Source of the DNA: Carboxylicivirga sp.
GTDB lineage: Bacteria > Bacteroidota > Bacteroidia > Bacteroidales > Marinilabiliaceae
NCBI GenBank assembly: GCA_025210475.1
Contig: JAOARW010000066.1
Coordinates: forward strand, 1 to 34,794
Direction of reading: 5' to 3'
DNA: 34,794 nucleotides
The notes below the pieces were generated by a model, which had not been told where the DNA came from, made no database searches, and worked only from the letters and a program-made list of their open reading frames with translations. A program made the position numbers and the translations under genes. Shown piece after piece: positions 34,121-34,794 of the stretch; positions within the stretch are counted from its first letter, which is position 1; the number at the start of each line of letters is the position of its first letter.

Positions 34121-34738
34121 ATGACCAAATTAAGTTATCTTCTACTACTATCTGTATTTATTGCTGCATGTGGTTTGGGAAATAAAAAGCATGAAGAGAC
34201 AAACCTTAAACTGAATGCCTCTGCAATAGCATCAAGTCAAACCACTAATAAAACCACCATTTACCTGAACGATGCCAATAATGTATCACTTGGTGAAATT
34301 ACCATTGGTACCGATGTATTTATCAACCTTAAAGACACTCATATCTATCGTAAAATCGGAAGCTCAGGTAAGGCCAAATACATTAACAAACAAGGTAAGG
34401 TACTAGCAAAAATAAATGTTTATGACGATGCCATTAAACTCAAAAAGGAAAATGGAGAATTGCTATATAAGGTTAAAACCTATGAAAGTAAGCTCAAGGT
34501 AGCAGTCGACAATGAGATGACCAATCCTTTTGAGGTAAAATCGAAACACAGTCAACTATTCAAAGTCTACCATCAAGGTAATGAAATGGGCAGTGTTATT
34601 TTTGAAGGTCAGCGAGCAAGCATTGAAACGGGCAATACCCGCATTAATGCAGTGAAACCTTTGCAAGGCAAAAGTACCATTAAGTCTCAGATTAATAGTT
34701 ATTTAAGTTGGTTTTGTTTTGAATTTTCATTAACTTAA
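34121..34738 (+). CDS. Lipoprotein of unknown function (205 aa)
   Basis: A lipoprotein signal with lipobox FIAAC (lipidated C17) is followed by a Ser/Thr/Asn-rich linker (about 20-45). A beta-rich body (about 45-180) has repeated short strands with Gly-Lys turns (SGKAKYINKQGKVLAKI, NGELLYKVKTYESKLKV). The final dozen residues (YLSWFCFEFSLT) are unexpectedly aromatic and hydrophobic for a lipoprotein end, which could mean a real packing helix or a frameshift near the C-terminus. I recognise no family. It follows the GT4 gene by 10 bp, so an envelope role with the glycan cluster is inferred. Confidence 0.72.
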   Translation: MTKLSYLLLLSVFIAACGLGNKKHEETNLKLNASAIASSQTTNKTTIYLNDANNVSLGEITIGTDVFINLKDTHIYRKIGSSGKAKYINKQGKVLAKINVYDDAIKLKKENGELLYKVKTYESKLKVAVDNEMTNPFEVKSKHSQLFKVYHQGNEMGSVIFEGQRASIETGNTRINAVKPLQGKSTIKSQINSYLSWFCFEFSLT

Positions 34739-34763
34739 AGATGTGATTAAAAAGGAGTTACAT

Positions 34764-34794
34764 ATGAGTTTTGTATCGCATCATGTCGAACGTA
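34764..34794 (+). CDS. Start of a further gene, cut by the window edge
   Basis: An ATG at 34764 opens a frame (MSFVSHHVER) that runs off the end. It is preceded by GGAG (34754-34757) with six bases to the ATG, within AAAAAGGAG. This is the strongest Shine-Dalgarno-like site in the window and decides the start. Ten codons are too few to assign a family. Confidence 0.5.
   Translation, partial: MSFVSHHVER

Overview
The window is chromosomal DNA from a member of the Bacteroidota, most likely a marine-type Bacteroidales/Marinilabiliales relative. The evidence is the low GC content, the repeated Bacteroidota-type promoter signal (TTTG about 20 bp ahead of TAnnTTTG), the scarcity of Shine-Dalgarno sites, and family content such as a TonB-dependent receptor with a carboxypeptidase-like N-terminal domain, a DUF4837-type lipoprotein and the M23/dxr/rseP gene order. 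The genus is a guess; the 16S gene itself lies outside the window.

Left edge (1-4350): the 5' tip of a 16S rRNA gene on the minus strand, preceded by three tandem promoters with identical architecture, then an inverted array of 11-bp repeats. Next is a minus-strand metal locus: a His/Cys-rich exported or membrane-anchored protein, a TonB-dependent receptor carrying a Cys cluster, and a periplasmic HMA-domain protein. A Crp/Fnr-like palindrome lies in its promoter region.

Middle left (4354-13290): an uncharacterised ATP-grasp-like enzyme, an SLC12-type cation-chloride cotransporter homologue, tsaE, an alanine-dehydrogenase-family protein with an apparent catalytic His-to-Asn change, an orphan hybrid-free histidine kinase, a secreted gamma-glutamyltransferase, and a small hypothetical gene.

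Centre (13662-22727): a long plus-strand envelope/housekeeping run: M23 peptidase, dxr, rseP, tatA, a terminator, an MltD-like lytic transglycosylase with LysM, a DUF4837-like lipoprotein, a conserved hypothetical, an M17 leucyl aminopeptidase and pdxA, closed by a strong terminator. Internal promoter-like -7 boxes suggest that rseP and tatA can be transcribed separately.

Right half: a parDE toxin-antitoxin pair with a palindromic operator over its own promoter, aspartate ammonia-lyase, and a convergent intergenic region holding several hairpins and a degenerate array of seven 22-bp repeats. This is followed by lepA (minus), an ECF sigma factor overlapping a four-helix membrane protein gene, an exported protein made of two homologous halves, and a plus-strand surface-polysaccharide-like cluster. 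That cluster comprises a GT4 glycosyltransferase, a membrane protein, a zinc-ribbon-like protein with an acidic Asp/Tyr tail, a second GT4, a lipoprotein, and the start of one more gene cut by the window edge.

The least explained items are the 22-bp direct array at 25586-25739, the 11-bp inverted array at 794-899, the metal locus, the ATP-grasp gene and the 28.2-34.8 kb accessory stretch. No phage, insertion sequence, CRISPR array or tRNA gene was seen.
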